Assembly: GCF_039544205.1 (NCBI RefSeq)
Contig: NZ_BAABLF010000014.1
Coordinates: forward strand, 124,001-188,000
Source: Ferrimonas gelatinilytica
Lineage (GTDB): Bacteria > Pseudomonadota > Gammaproteobacteria > Enterobacterales > Shewanellaceae
Length of the DNA: 64,000 bases
Direction: 5' to 3'
Shown: in pieces, positions 7,704 through 15,822 of the stretch
Numbering within the stretch: position 1 is the first letter of the stretch
Layout: every line of letters starts with the position of its first letter
Notes under the pieces: generated by a model
What the model was told of the DNA's origin: nothing
Database searches by the model: none
What the model saw: only the letters and a program-made list of their open reading frames with translations
Program-made: the position numbers and the translations under genes

Positions 7704-9377
7704 ATGACCCCGTTATGTTTCAAGAAGTTGACCCCCTGCGCTCTGGCGTTGTCACTGGTCCTGCCGGTTCCGGCCCTGGCGACGCCGGCTACTCATCTCC
7801 ATGGGGAGGCTGCGCCCCTGATCGAGGCCCACGCGGCTGCTCACACCCATGCCTGCCCCATGCACCCGGAGCAAACTGGGGGAGAGGGGGATCGCTGCCC
7901 CATCTGCAATATGTTCCTGACTCCGGTGGCCGCTGCGCCCTCTGCGCACCAGCACGATTCGGCTGAGGGTCACGATGATCATGCCGACGCGGCTACCCAC
8001 ACCCATGCCTGCTCCATGCACCCGGAGCAAACTGGAGAAGAGGGGGATCGCTGCCCCATCTGCAACATGTTCCTGACCCCGGTGGCCGCGGCACCCGCTG
8101 CGCACCAGCAGAGTTCGGCTGAGGGGCACGATGATCATGCCCCCGCGGCCATCGGGTCTTCGGCGCTTGAGCTCGATCCCCTGCCGCAAGGGATGCCTGA
8201 AGCCTCGTCACAGGGCGATACTACCACTCGATATGTGTGTCCCATGCATCCGCAGATCGTCTCCGATGAGCCCGGTACCTGCCCCATCTGTGGCATGAAC
8301 CTGGAGATGGTTGAGACCGGGGGTGCCGATGAGGCCGTGGTAGTTGGGGTGTCCGGTGGCATGCAGCAGGCCCTGGGAGTGAGGACCCAGGCCGTGGAGC
8401 GCGGCACCCTGTGGCGTTACGTCAAAACCCTGGGAACGGTGAAGTACAACGAGGATGCCATCTCCCATGTGCACACTCGGGTCTCCGGCTGGGTGGAGCG
8501 GCTGGCGGTCAACTCCGTTGGAGAGAGGGTGAAGCGTGGGCAGCTGCTCTACGAGATCTACTCTCCGGAGCTGGTTAATGCCCAGGACGATTACCTGCAG
8601 GCGTTGGACTATCTCAAACAGGATCCTGCCCGGGGCCAGGAACTGCGGCGCAAGGCGCGGCTGCGACTGGAGCTGCTGGGGATTGCCGATTCGGTGATCC
8701 GCCAGCTTGAACGTAGCGGCGAGAGCCTTTACCGGGTCCCGTTCTACGCCGAGCAGGATGGTACCGTTAGCATGCTGGCGCTACGGGAGGGGATGTATGT
8801 CCAGCCGGGCGAAACTCAGATCGAGCTGGTGGATCTGTCCACGGTGTGGGTGATCGCCGACGTGTTTGAGAATGAACAGAGCTGGCTCGAGGTGGGCCGT
8901 TACGCCGACGTGACCGCCGCGTCCCAGGGGCTGTTCGAGCTCGAGGGGAAGATCGATTACATCTATCCGGAGCTGGACCCGGTCACCCGGGCGATGCAGG
9001 TGCGGGTCAAACTGGACAACCAAGCTGAGAGTCCGCAGCAGAAGCTTCGTCCCGGTGCCCTGGTGGATGTGGAGCTGTTCGGCGGCCCCCGCCGCGATCT
9101 GCTGATCGTGCCCACCGAAGCGCTGATCCTGACCGGCCGGGAAAACCGGGTGGTGGTGCAGCAGACCGATGACAGCTTTGTCTCAGTGCCGGTGCGCTTG
9201 GGGATGATCAGCCAGGGCAGGGCGGAGATCCTGGAGGGGCTGAGCGAGGGAGATCGGGTGGTAGTATCGGGCCAGTTCCTGTTGGATTCCGAGGCCAGCA
9301 TCCAGGGTAGCCTGCGCCGCCTCAGTCAGCAGGGCGGGGGCGAGTCCCAAGCCGGCCATGACCACTCGGCGCACTAG
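7704..9377 (+). CDS. cusB: Copper/silver efflux RND periplasmic adaptor with three metal-binding domains
   Basis: Membrane-fusion subunit of a CusABC-type tripartite pump that moves Cu(I)/Ag(I) from periplasm to outside. Residues 1-27 form a signal peptide. Three heavy-metal-binding modules of pattern C-x-MHPE/Q-x(n)-CPIC-x-M follow, at about 51-72, 103-124 and 179-200; families usually have one. The first two belong to a near-identical 52-residue tandem duplication with HDDH-rich linkers. The adaptor core (hairpin, lipoyl and beta-barrel domains) starts near residue 215 and ends in a His-rich tail (GHDHSAH). GGAG precedes the ATG and cusA begins nine bases after the stop. Confidence 0.93.
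   Translation: MTPLCFKKLTPCALALSLVLPVPALATPATHLHGEAAPLIEAHAAAHTHACPMHPEQTGGEGDRCPICNMFLTPVAAAPSAHQHDSAEGHDDHADAATHTHACSMHPEQTGEEGDRCPICNMFLTPVAAAPAAHQQSSAEGHDDHAPAAIGSSALELDPLPQGMPEASSQGDTTTRYVCPMHPQIVSDEPGTCPICGMNLEMVETGGADEAVVVGVSGGMQQALGVRTQAVERGTLWRYVKTLGTVKYNEDAISHVHTRVSGWVERLAVNSVGERVKRGQLLYEIYSPELVNAQDDYLQALDYLKQDPARGQELRRKARLRLELLGIADSVIRQLERSGESLYRVPFYAEQDGTVSMLALREGMYVQPGETQIELVDLSTVWVIADVFENEQSWLEVGRYADVTAASQGLFELEGKIDYIYPELDPVTRAMQVRVKLDNQAESPQQKLRPGALVDVELFGGPRRDLLIVPTEALILTGRENRVVVQQTDDSFVSVPVRLGMISQGRAEILEGLSEGDRVVVSGQFLLDSEASIQGSLRRLSQQGGGESQAGHDHSAH
7836..8147 (+). repeat. Two tandem 156-bp units inside cusB
   Basis: The unit encodes 52 residues (A-HTHAC-MHPEQT ... GHDDHA-A) and occurs twice head to tail, with about 16 mismatches over 156 positions by eye. 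The length is a multiple of three, so the frame is kept. It duplicates one metal-binding module plus its His/Asp linker. The third module further on is more diverged and not part of this tandem pair. Confidence 0.95.
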
Positions 9378-9386
9378 GAGGCCAGG

Positions 9387-12300
9387 ATGTTAGAAAAGAT
9401 CATCTCCGCGTCCCTGCGCCAACGCGCCATGGTGCTGGTCATCACTGCTGTGGTGGCGATCTATGGCTGGCAGGCGATGCGCACCACGCCGCTGGATGCC
9501 CTGCCGGACCTGTCCGATGTCCAGGTGATCATCAAGACCCCCTACCCAGGCCAAGCGCCCCAGCTGGTGGAGGACCAGATCACCTATCCGCTCTCCACCG
9601 CCATGTTGGCGGTGCCCGGAGCCCAGACGGTGCGTGGTTTCTCTATGTTCGGGGACAGTTTCGTTTACGTCATTTTCGAGGATGGCACCGACATCTACTG
9701 GGCCCGTTCCCGGGTGCTGGAATCCCTGTCTCAGATCCAGAACCAGCTTCCGGCGGGGGTGACTCCGTCTCTGGGGCCCGACGCCTCCGGGGTGGGCTGG
9801 GTGTTCCAGTACGCCCTGGTGGATCGCAGTGGTCACCTGGACCTGGCGCAGCTGCGCTCCCTGCAGGACTGGTTTATCAAGCTGGAGCTGCAGAGTGTGG
9901 CCGGTGTGTCTGAGATTGCCACCGTTGGCGGGATGGAGCAGGCCTACCAGATCGTGGTGGACCCGCACAAACTGGCGCTTTACCAGTTGGATTTGATGGC
10001 GGTGAAGCAGGCGCTGGATAATGCCAACGCTGCGGTGGGTGGCTCGGTGATCGAGATGGCGGAAGCCGAATATATGATCACCGCGTCCGGTTACCGACAG
10101 ACCTTGGAGGATTTCGAGGAGATCCCCCTGGGCATCGTCTCCGAGTCCGGTACCCCGGTGCTGATGAAGGACGTGGCCCAACTGCGTACTGGCCCGGCTG
10201 CCCGCCGCGGCATTGCCGAGCTCGATGGCCAGGGTGAAGTGGTGGGGGGCATCGTGGTGATGCGCTACGGCGAGAACGCCCTGACTACCATTGAGAACGT
10301 CAAATCGAAGCTGAGGGAGGTCGAAGCGGGGCTGCCGGACGGGGTGGAGCTGGTGGTGACCTATGACCGCTCGCAGCTGATCCTCAACTCCGTTGATACC
10401 CTCAAGAGCAAGGTGTTGGAGGAGATGGCAGTGGTGGCCCTGGTGTGCTTGCTGTTCCTGCTCCATGCCCGCTCCACGGTGGTGGCGGTGGTGACCCTGC
10501 CGCTGGCCATTCTGATCAGCTTCATCGTCATGGGTTGGATGGGGGTCAATGCCAACATCATGTCCCTGGGGGGGATTGCCATCGCCATCGGCGCGGTGGT
10601 GGACGCCGCCATTGTGATGGTGGAGAACGCCCATAAGCACCTGGAGCATTATCGCGAGACCCACGGCGAGCCGCCCCGGGGGGAGGCGCATTGGCGCCTG
10701 ATCCGGGAGGCCTCGGTGGAGGTGGGACCGGCGCTGTTTTTCAGCTTGCTGATCATCACCCTCAGTTTCGTTCCGGTGTTTGCCCTGGAGGCCCAGGAGG
10801 GGCGCCTGTTCCACCCCCTGGCTTACACCAAAACCTTTGCCATGGCGGCTTCCGCCATCCTGGCGATCACCCTGATCCCGGTGCTGATGGGCTACTTCGT
10901 CCGCGGAAAGATCCCGGATGAGCGCAAAAACCCCATCAGCCGGGCGCTGATCGCCCTCTACCAGCCGATGCTGAATGCGGTACTGCGTTTTCCCAAGCTG
11001 ACCCTGCTGATCGCCCTGCTGGCCCTGGCCAGTGCCTGGTACCCCATGACCCGGATGGGTTCGGAGTTCATGCCGGAGCTGGAGGAGGGTGACCTGCTCT
11101 ACATGCCCACCACCCTGCCGGGGATCAGTGCCGGTAAGGCGGCGGAGATCCTGCAGCAGACCGATCGCCTGATTAAAACCGTGCCCGAGGTCAAAAGGGT
11201 GTTTGGCAAAGTGGGACGGGCGGAGTCGGCAACGGATCCGGCGCCGCTGACCATGCTGGAGACCACCATCATGCTGCACCCGCGCAGCGAGTGGCGACAG
11301 GGTCAGACCATGGAAGGGATCATTGATGAACTCCAGCGCACCGTAAGGGTGCCGGGGATCACCAACGCCTGGGTACAGCCGATTAAGACCCGCATCGACA
11401 TGCTCTCCACCGGGGTACGGACGCCGATCGGAGTGAAGATCGCCGGTGCCGATGTGGAGGAGCTGCAGCGCATCGGCGCCGAAGTGGAGGCGATCCTCAG
11501 TCCGCTGGCCGGCACCAAGTCTGCTTTTGCCCAGCGTACCGGTGGCGGTCGCTATATCGATATTGAGCCCAACCTGACGGCCGCTGCCCGCTACGGCATG
11601 ACGCTCAAAGATATTCAGGACGTGGTGCAGATGGCGATCGGCGGCATGACGGTGGGGGAGTCGGTGCAGGGGCAGGAGCGTTATCCCATCAATATCCGCT
11701 ACCCGCGGGAGTTGCGGGATGACATCGAGAAGCTGCGTAACCTGCCGGTGCTGACCATGACCGGTAAGTACGTGCCTTTGAGGACGCTGGCGACGCTTGA
11801 GATCCGCGATGGCGCACCCATGCTCGCCAGTGAGAACGGCCGCCTGATCTCCTGGGTATTCGTCGACATTCAGGGGCTCTCCATCGGGGAGTACATCGAC
11901 CAGGCTCGGGCCGCACTGACTGAGCAGTTGCAGCTGCCGCCGCGCTACTCGGTCAGTTTCGCCGGCCAGTATGAGTACATGCAGCGGGTGACCGAGAAGC
12001 TGACGCTGGTGATCCCGATGATGCTGGCGGTGATCTTCCTGCTGTTGATGATGACCTTTGGCTCGGTGGTCCAGGCATCGGTGATCATGCTGAGCCTACC
12101 CTTTGCCTTGGTGGGCAGCGCCTGGCTGCTGTACCTGCTGGAGTTCAACCTCTCGGTTGCCGTGGCGGTGGGGATGATTGCCCTGGCCGGGGTGGCGGCG
12201 GAGTTTGGGGTAGTGATGCAGGTTTATCTCAACAACGCCATCAAGGACCACAGAAAGCAGGGTGAGATGCAAACCGAGCAGGACCTCAAGGCGGCACTGG

Positions 12301-12524
12301 TGGAGGGTGCGGTGATGCGGATCCGTCCCAAGGCGATGACGGTGGCGACCATCTTCTTCGGCCTGCTGCCCATCATGTGGGGGGGCGGTACCGGCAACGA
12401 GGTGATGCAGAAGATCGCGGCGCCGATGGTCGGTGGCATGGTGACGGCGCCGCTGCTGTCGCTGTTCGTGATCCCGGCCATCTACCTGCTGGTCTACCGG
12501 CATCGACTGAGCCAGGCGGGTTGA
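9387..12524 (+). CDS. cusA: Copper/silver efflux RND transporter, inner-membrane pump
   Basis: Proton-driven heavy-metal RND pump (HME type). The 1045 residues match the family length. The N-terminal helix (MLEKIISASLRQRAMVLVIT) is followed by DALPDLSDVQVIIKT, the first porter domain, and the transmembrane block with the proton-relay motif GAVVDAAIVMVENAHKH. A second porter domain contains EGDLLYMPTTLPG and Met-rich segments; the second membrane block ends near the C-terminus. GAGG precedes the ATG. The partner outer-membrane channel CusC and the chaperone CusF are not encoded nearby, so a channel from elsewhere must complete the pump. Confidence 0.97.
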   Translation: MLEKIISASLRQRAMVLVITAVVAIYGWQAMRTTPLDALPDLSDVQVIIKTPYPGQAPQLVEDQITYPLSTAMLAVPGAQTVRGFSMFGDSFVYVIFEDGTDIYWARSRVLESLSQIQNQLPAGVTPSLGPDASGVGWVFQYALVDRSGHLDLAQLRSLQDWFIKLELQSVAGVSEIATVGGMEQAYQIVVDPHKLALYQLDLMAVKQALDNANAAVGGSVIEMAEAEYMITASGYRQTLEDFEEIPLGIVSESGTPVLMKDVAQLRTGPAARRGIAELDGQGEVVGGIVVMRYGENALTTIENVKSKLREVEAGLPDGVELVVTYDRSQLILNSVDTLKSKVLEEMAVVALVCLLFLLHARSTVVAVVTLPLAILISFIVMGWMGVNANIMSLGGIAIAIGAVVDAAIVMVENAHKHLEHYRETHGEPPRGEAHWRLIREASVEVGPALFFSLLIITLSFVPVFALEAQEGRLFHPLAYTKTFAMAASAILAITLIPVLMGYFVRGKIPDERKNPISRALIALYQPMLNAVLRFPKLTLLIALLALASAWYPMTRMGSEFMPELEEGDLLYMPTTLPGISAGKAAEILQQTDRLIKTVPEVKRVFGKVGRAESATDPAPLTMLETTIMLHPRSEWRQGQTMEGIIDELQRTVRVPGITNAWVQPIKTRIDMLSTGVRTPIGVKIAGADVEELQRIGAEVEAILSPLAGTKSAFAQRTGGGRYIDIEPNLTAAARYGMTLKDIQDVVQMAIGGMTVGESVQGQERYPINIRYPRELRDDIEKLRNLPVLTMTGKYVPLRTLATLEIRDGAPMLASENGRLISWVFVDIQGLSIGEYIDQARAALTEQLQLPPRYSVSFAGQYEYMQRVTEKLTLVIPMMLAVIFLLLMMTFGSVVQASVIMLSLPFALVGSAWLLYLLEFNLSVAVAVGMIALAGVAAEFGVVMQVYLNNAIKDHRKQGEMQTEQDLKAALVEGAVMRIRPKAMTVATIFFGLLPIMWGGGTGNEVMQKIAAPMVGGMVTAPLLSLFVIPAIYLLVYRHRLSQAG

Positions 12525-12620
12525 GTCGACCCAAGACGGACTGAAAACGATTTTTAACTCTTTTGGGGCCCCGTCCAGTTAGGGCGGGTAACCGATTTTT
12601 AGCTGTAAGGACATTAAAAA

Positions 12621-13229
12621 ATGAAAAAACTATTAGTAGCTTCCCTGATGATCCTGGGTCTGAGTGCCTGTGGGCAAAGTGAGGCAGAGCAGCAGGCGGC
12701 GGAATTCGCGGCGCTGGACTACAAGGCTGCAGTGCTCAAGGGGCATGAGTGGTACCGTAACGACCAGGGGATCGTGGTACGGGTCCATCCGGACCGGGTG
12801 AACGCCATCTTCGAGGATGGCACCGAGGCCAGCGTGGCGATCCCTGAAGACCAGTTCTTCCTCTCCATCGCCCCTTGGATGACCTTCACCCACCCCTGTG
12901 GCAACCATGTTCCCACCGGTTGTACCGGTGAACTGATCGGGGAGCGGATGCACATGAGTGCGGTGGATATGGACAGCGGTGAGGAGATCCTCAACCAGAT
13001 GGTTACCACCCAGCACGACGGTTTCATCGACTTCTGGGTACCGGCCAAGCGGCGTCTGGCTTTCACCTTCCACTACGAGCATCCGGAGTTTGGTTTGATG
13101 GAGGCCACCGAGGTGCTGCCCACCTTTGAGGACAGCCGTACTTGCATCACCACCATGCAGTTGCAGCCGATGGGCGCTACCGGGCCGGTGCCCCAGGCCG
13201 ATGCCGGTGGTCACCACCATCACCACTAA
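12621..13229 (+). CDS. cueP: Periplasmic copper-binding lipoprotein CueP
   Basis: CueP-family protein; in Salmonella CueP is the main periplasmic copper store and supplies copper to superoxide dismutase. The signal peptide ends in the lipobox LSAC (Cys17), so this one is likely lipid-anchored. The conserved core shows the Cys/His cluster THPCGNHVPTGCTGELIGE and a later Cys in SRTCITTMQLQ. The C-terminus carries GGHHHHH, a natural His tail that would add metal affinity. It follows cusA by 96 bases and has its own terminator. Confidence 0.92.
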   Translation: MKKLLVASLMILGLSACGQSEAEQQAAEFAALDYKAAVLKGHEWYRNDQGIVVRVHPDRVNAIFEDGTEASVAIPEDQFFLSIAPWMTFTHPCGNHVPTGCTGELIGERMHMSAVDMDSGEEILNQMVTTQHDGFIDFWVPAKRRLAFTFHYEHPEFGLMEATEVLPTFEDSRTCITTMQLQPMGATGPVPQADAGGHHHHH

Positions 13230-13236
13230 GAAAAAG

Positions 13237-13263
13237 AACGGGGCCTGAGGCCCCGTTTTTTTT
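13237..13263 (+). terminator. Rho-independent terminator after cueP
   Basis: A 9-bp perfect stem (AACGGGGCC / GGCCCCGTT) with a TGA loop runs into eight T residues. It ends the copper transcription unit. Confidence 0.93.
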
Positions 13264-13314
13264 GGCGCCCGGACCCGCCCTGAGGTCGGGTGATGGCAGG
13301 TATCCGGTGGGCGG

Positions 13315-13362
13315 TTGATCTGGATCAAGACCCACAGTGCTGCAGCATCTAGGCTAGTGCTA
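13315..13362 (+). promoter_or_regulatory. Predicted FNR-dependent (class II) promoter
   Basis: TTGATCTGGATCAA at 13315-13328 is an exact match to the FNR consensus TTGAT-N4-ATCAA. A -10-like TAGGCT lies at 13350-13355, which would start transcription near 13362-13363. The dyad centre (13321.5) is therefore at about -41.5, the classic FNR class II position, and no good -35 hexamer is needed. It drives the DUF4382 lipoprotein gene. The site match is direct; anaerobic activation is inferred from the FNR family. Confidence 0.75.
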
Positions 13363-13390
13363 ATGGGCTCACGAAACAGGGAGCAACGGT

Positions 13391-14374
13391 ATGATGCGCA
13401 CAAGTTATTGGCTATTGGTTGGGGTATTGGCGGGCTGTGGCGGCGGTGATAACGGCTCGAAACCGGGACCACCTTCCAATCCGCCGCCACAGCCCGCTCA
13501 GGGACTTTCCATTGGGCTTTCCGATGCGCCCCTTGATGGGGTTGATCGCATGGTATTTCAGATGCATAGCCTAGAGCTCATCCCCGAAGGGCATATGGGC
13601 GGACATCATGGGGGAAGCGATTCGATAGTGCTGGATCTGTCCCGCCATCGGGTCGACATGCTCGCTTACCAGGGAGAGAAAGCCTATCAACTGCTCCGTG
13701 AGCACCCACTGGACTCTGGGCGCTACCAACTGCGTTTGCACTGGACGCCAGGCAGCGCTGATCAAGGCTCCTTTGTGGAGGATGGTCAGGGACGCCACCC
13801 GCTGCACGCTGACGATCCCTTCCTGGAACTTGGCGAGGTGATGATCCGCTCAGGAGAGCACCACGGTTATACCCTGGAGTTGGACCTGCGCCAGGGCCTG
13901 CATCACGATGGCGAGCAGTACCACTTTGCTCATCAGGGGCTGCGCTGGGTGGACGATGCAACCATGGGTCACCTGCTCGGTTCGGTGGAGGCAAGCTGGA
14001 TTGCCGACTGTGAGGCGGATAATGCCTCGCTGGCGGGACTCGGTAGCCGCTTTACCCATGTGGCCTATCTCTACCCCGAAGGGACTGCTTTGGAGGCGAT
14101 GGACGACATGGCACCCACGGCAGAGGTGGATAAGGTGACCCCCTTAGCCACCAGTTGGGTGAGACACGATCATCAGGGTGACTGGGTATTTGCCATCGGG
14201 TACCTGCCGGCGGGCCGCTACCAGGTGGGATACAGCTGCCTGGGGCACCTGGACCAACCCGAGTCCAATGAATCCGCCGAGAGTGGATTTGCCCTCTACC
14301 GGGATGGTGGCCCCCTGGTCATCGACAGTGGCGAGGAGGGCGGTCAGCACAACCGGCACCACTGCGGCGGTTAA
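13391..14374 (+). CDS. DUF4382-like lipoprotein
   Basis: The 327-residue precursor has a lipobox (VLAGC, Cys16), a Gly/Pro-rich tether (GPPSNPPPQP), then a domain beginning LSIGLSDAPLDGVDRMVFQM, which resembles the DUF4382 start pattern of a beta-sandwich with SDAP. A His/Gly-rich loop (GHMGGHHGG) and other His residues suggest metal binding, not proven. A C-terminal segment of about 120 residues (SRFTHVAYLYPEGTALEAMD..) looks like a second beta domain. GGAG precedes the first of two adjacent ATGs. An FNR box upstream implies expression under oxygen limitation. Function is unknown; a surface or periplasmic role is inferred. Confidence 0.8.
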   Translation: MMRTSYWLLVGVLAGCGGGDNGSKPGPPSNPPPQPAQGLSIGLSDAPLDGVDRMVFQMHSLELIPEGHMGGHHGGSDSIVLDLSRHRVDMLAYQGEKAYQLLREHPLDSGRYQLRLHWTPGSADQGSFVEDGQGRHPLHADDPFLELGEVMIRSGEHHGYTLELDLRQGLHHDGEQYHFAHQGLRWVDDATMGHLLGSVEASWIADCEADNASLAGLGSRFTHVAYLYPEGTALEAMDDMAPTAEVDKVTPLATSWVRHDHQGDWVFAIGYLPAGRYQVGYSCLGHLDQPESNESAESGFALYRDGGPLVIDSGEEGGQHNRHHCGG

Positions 14375-14423
14375 CGATTTATTGCATCGGCTCAATGGTG
14401 CTGAGGCCTCAAGCCCCGCTGAC

Positions 14424-14461
14424 ACGCCCCCACCAGGTTGCGAAACCTGCGCGGGGCGTTT
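14424..14461 (+). terminator. Weak possible terminator after DUF4382 gene
   Basis: ACGCCCC pairs with GGGGCGT around an inner hairpin AGGTT-GCGA-AACCT, followed by only a short T run (TTT). It sits between convergent genes. The structure is visible but the poor T tract makes intrinsic termination uncertain. Confidence 0.35.
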
Positions 14462-14488
14462 GGCGCGAGCGCAATGGCACACCGTGAT

Positions 14489-15139
14489 TCAGGGCAGGAA
14501 GGTGACAACGATGAGCGGCATGGGGCTCTCTGTCCCATTGGTGACTGTGCTCGCTTCCGACAGCCACCAAAGCTCCCCGCTGCGCAGATCCCGAGATTGA
14601 GACGCCTGGGTCAGCTGGCCCTCCCCAAGGGCGACCACCAGTCCCGGAGACAGGGTCCGGCTCTCTCCTTGAGCCAGCGTCAGGCGCCGGGCATTGCCCT
14701 GGGGAAAGGCAAACTGTTGCTGATCCGGCAGACTCATGCGTTCCCTATCGGCTCCGCCACTGTCTCCCTTAAGGGCGATTCCCAGAACGTGTAAGGCACT
14801 GGTCTGGCCGCTCATCACCCTATGGGTGAAGGGTCCCACCGTACTGTAGGGCGAGTAGATCAGGGTGCCTTTGGGGGCGCTCTGAGTGACGGCTTGCTCA
14901 CCGAGGACCTGTGTGACACCTTCCGAGGCAGTAAGGACTAGCGTCAACTGATCGACGCTATGGATGTGGAAGTCGGTACCTTCGCCCGGGGCCAGGCGGA
15001 CCTCGTAAACCTGCACCCAGTCGTTGTCAAAAACCTGGATATGACGGGCTTCTTCTGCCACCGGAACCACTATTGTCTCGGCTTTTAGGGGGAGGCTGGC
15101 CAACAGCAGGCCGCTTAGCCACAGAGTCAATGTTTTCAT
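14489..15139 (-). CDS. Secreted cupin-like protein of unknown function
   Basis: 216 residues with a signal peptide (MKTLTLWLSGLLLASLPLKA). The mature part has cupin-like features: a first motif-like segment EVRLAPGEGTDFHIHSVDQL with two His, a glycine-rich turn, and a beta-rich remainder ending LIVVTFLP. A single-domain cupin with a second beta half is plausible, with His residues binding a metal. No substrate can be named. It lies downstream of the repeat lipoprotein on the same strand, separated by a strong inverted repeat. Confidence 0.7.
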   Translation of the reverse strand: MKTLTLWLSGLLLASLPLKAETIVVPVAEEARHIQVFDNDWVQVYEVRLAPGEGTDFHIHSVDQLTLVLTASEGVTQVLGEQAVTQSAPKGTLIYSPYSTVGPFTHRVMSGQTSALHVLGIALKGDSGGADRERMSLPDQQQFAFPQGNARRLTLAQGESRTLSPGLVVALGEGQLTQASQSRDLRSGELWWLSEASTVTNGTESPMPLIVVTFLP

Positions 15140-15161
15140 CGGGGGGGTACCTCTAAAGAGA

Positions 15162-15191
15162 CGGCCCGGAGTGACAGGTCACTCCGGGCCG
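15162..15191 (-). terminator. Perfect 14-bp inverted repeat, likely (partial) terminator
   Basis: CGGCCCGGAGTGAC and its exact complement are separated by two bases, giving a very stable hairpin. Read on the minus strand it is followed by TCTCTTTAG, a weak T tract. It lies between the repeat lipoprotein and the cupin-like gene, so it could terminate the first or attenuate read-through into the second. Confidence 0.6.
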
Positions 15192-15208
15192 AGTCGTTTC
15201 CATTGCGG

Positions 15209-15586
15209 TTACTGCTTTTCTAGCATCTCTTCTGCAGCTTGCTGTGTCTCTTCCGCCTGCTGCTCAGCTTCTTCATACGTCTCCTGAGCTGCGTTGGATG
15301 CCTCATCGTAGGCGTCTGAAGCGGCCTCCTGGGCCTCATGGTAGGTGTCGCTGGCGCTATCCTTGGCCTCTTCGTAGGCATCAGAGGCGGTGTCTACTGC
15401 CTCGTCGTACGCATCACCAACCGCATCGGAAGCGTCGTCGTAGGCATCACCGACGGCGTCCTGGGTCTGTTCCAGCTTATCGCTGGCTTTTTCCAGGGCC
15501 TCCTTGGCCTCCTCTTTAGGCTGTTCGCTGCAGGCGGCCAGACCGAGGGTGGAGAGCAGGCAGAGCAGGGCAAAACGTTTCATCAT
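15209..15586 (-). CDS. Small lipoprotein built of 11-residue helical repeats
   Basis: 125 residues. The signal peptide ends in the lipobox LAAC (Cys19); nearly all the rest is Ala/Asp/Glu-rich and predicted helical. From residue 47 six consecutive 11-residue units read DAYDDASDAVG, DAYDEAVDTAS, DAYEEAKDSAS, DTYHEAQEAAS, DAYDEASNAAQ, ETYEEAEQQAE. Such hendecads form right-handed coiled coils or amphipathic helices, as in group 3 LEA proteins and apolipoproteins. AGGAGG lies four bases before the first of two ATGs. A periplasmic envelope-stabilising or desiccation/osmotic role is only inferred. Confidence 0.85.
   Translation of the reverse strand: MMKRFALLCLLSTLGLAACSEQPKEEAKEALEKASDKLEQTQDAVGDAYDDASDAVGDAYDEAVDTASDAYEEAKDSASDTYHEAQEAASDAYDEASNAAQETYEEAEQQAEETQQAAEEMLEKQ
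15251..15448 (-). repeat. Six 33-bp units encoding hendecad repeats
   Basis: These bases encode residues 47-112 of the lipoprotein. The protein repeat is regular while third-codon positions vary, so the units are old or under selection for the protein pattern rather than a recent slippage array. A seventh, weaker unit (DKLEQTQDAVG) precedes them. Confidence 0.85.
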
Positions 15587-15822
15587 CTATCCTCCTGGTG
15601 GTTGTACTCACCTCAGAGTAAATGATGTGTTTCCACATTACTCGAAAAAATTACCTTTTATTTTCGAGGCTTATTCTTTCCTTAAGAGATTTTATGACCC
15701 CTCTGGCGGGCTCGCCGGATCCTATGGGTAGCGCCTGCTGTGCTGATCGTCATAGCGCTCTGCTTCGTTTAAGCTTTTAGCCATCAGGCAACCAACAACC
15801 GCCCTTAAATTCGGAGCCAAAA

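Noticed and set aside
7836..8147. Repeat array such as CRISPR or a mobile element in cusB
   Set aside because: Only two 156-bp units, in frame within a coding region and without spacers or transposase; it is a protein-domain duplication.
9390..11279. 629-residue open frame antisense to cusA
   Set aside because: Its His/Gln/Gly-rich sequence mirrors cusA codons. No signal, domain or ribosome site.
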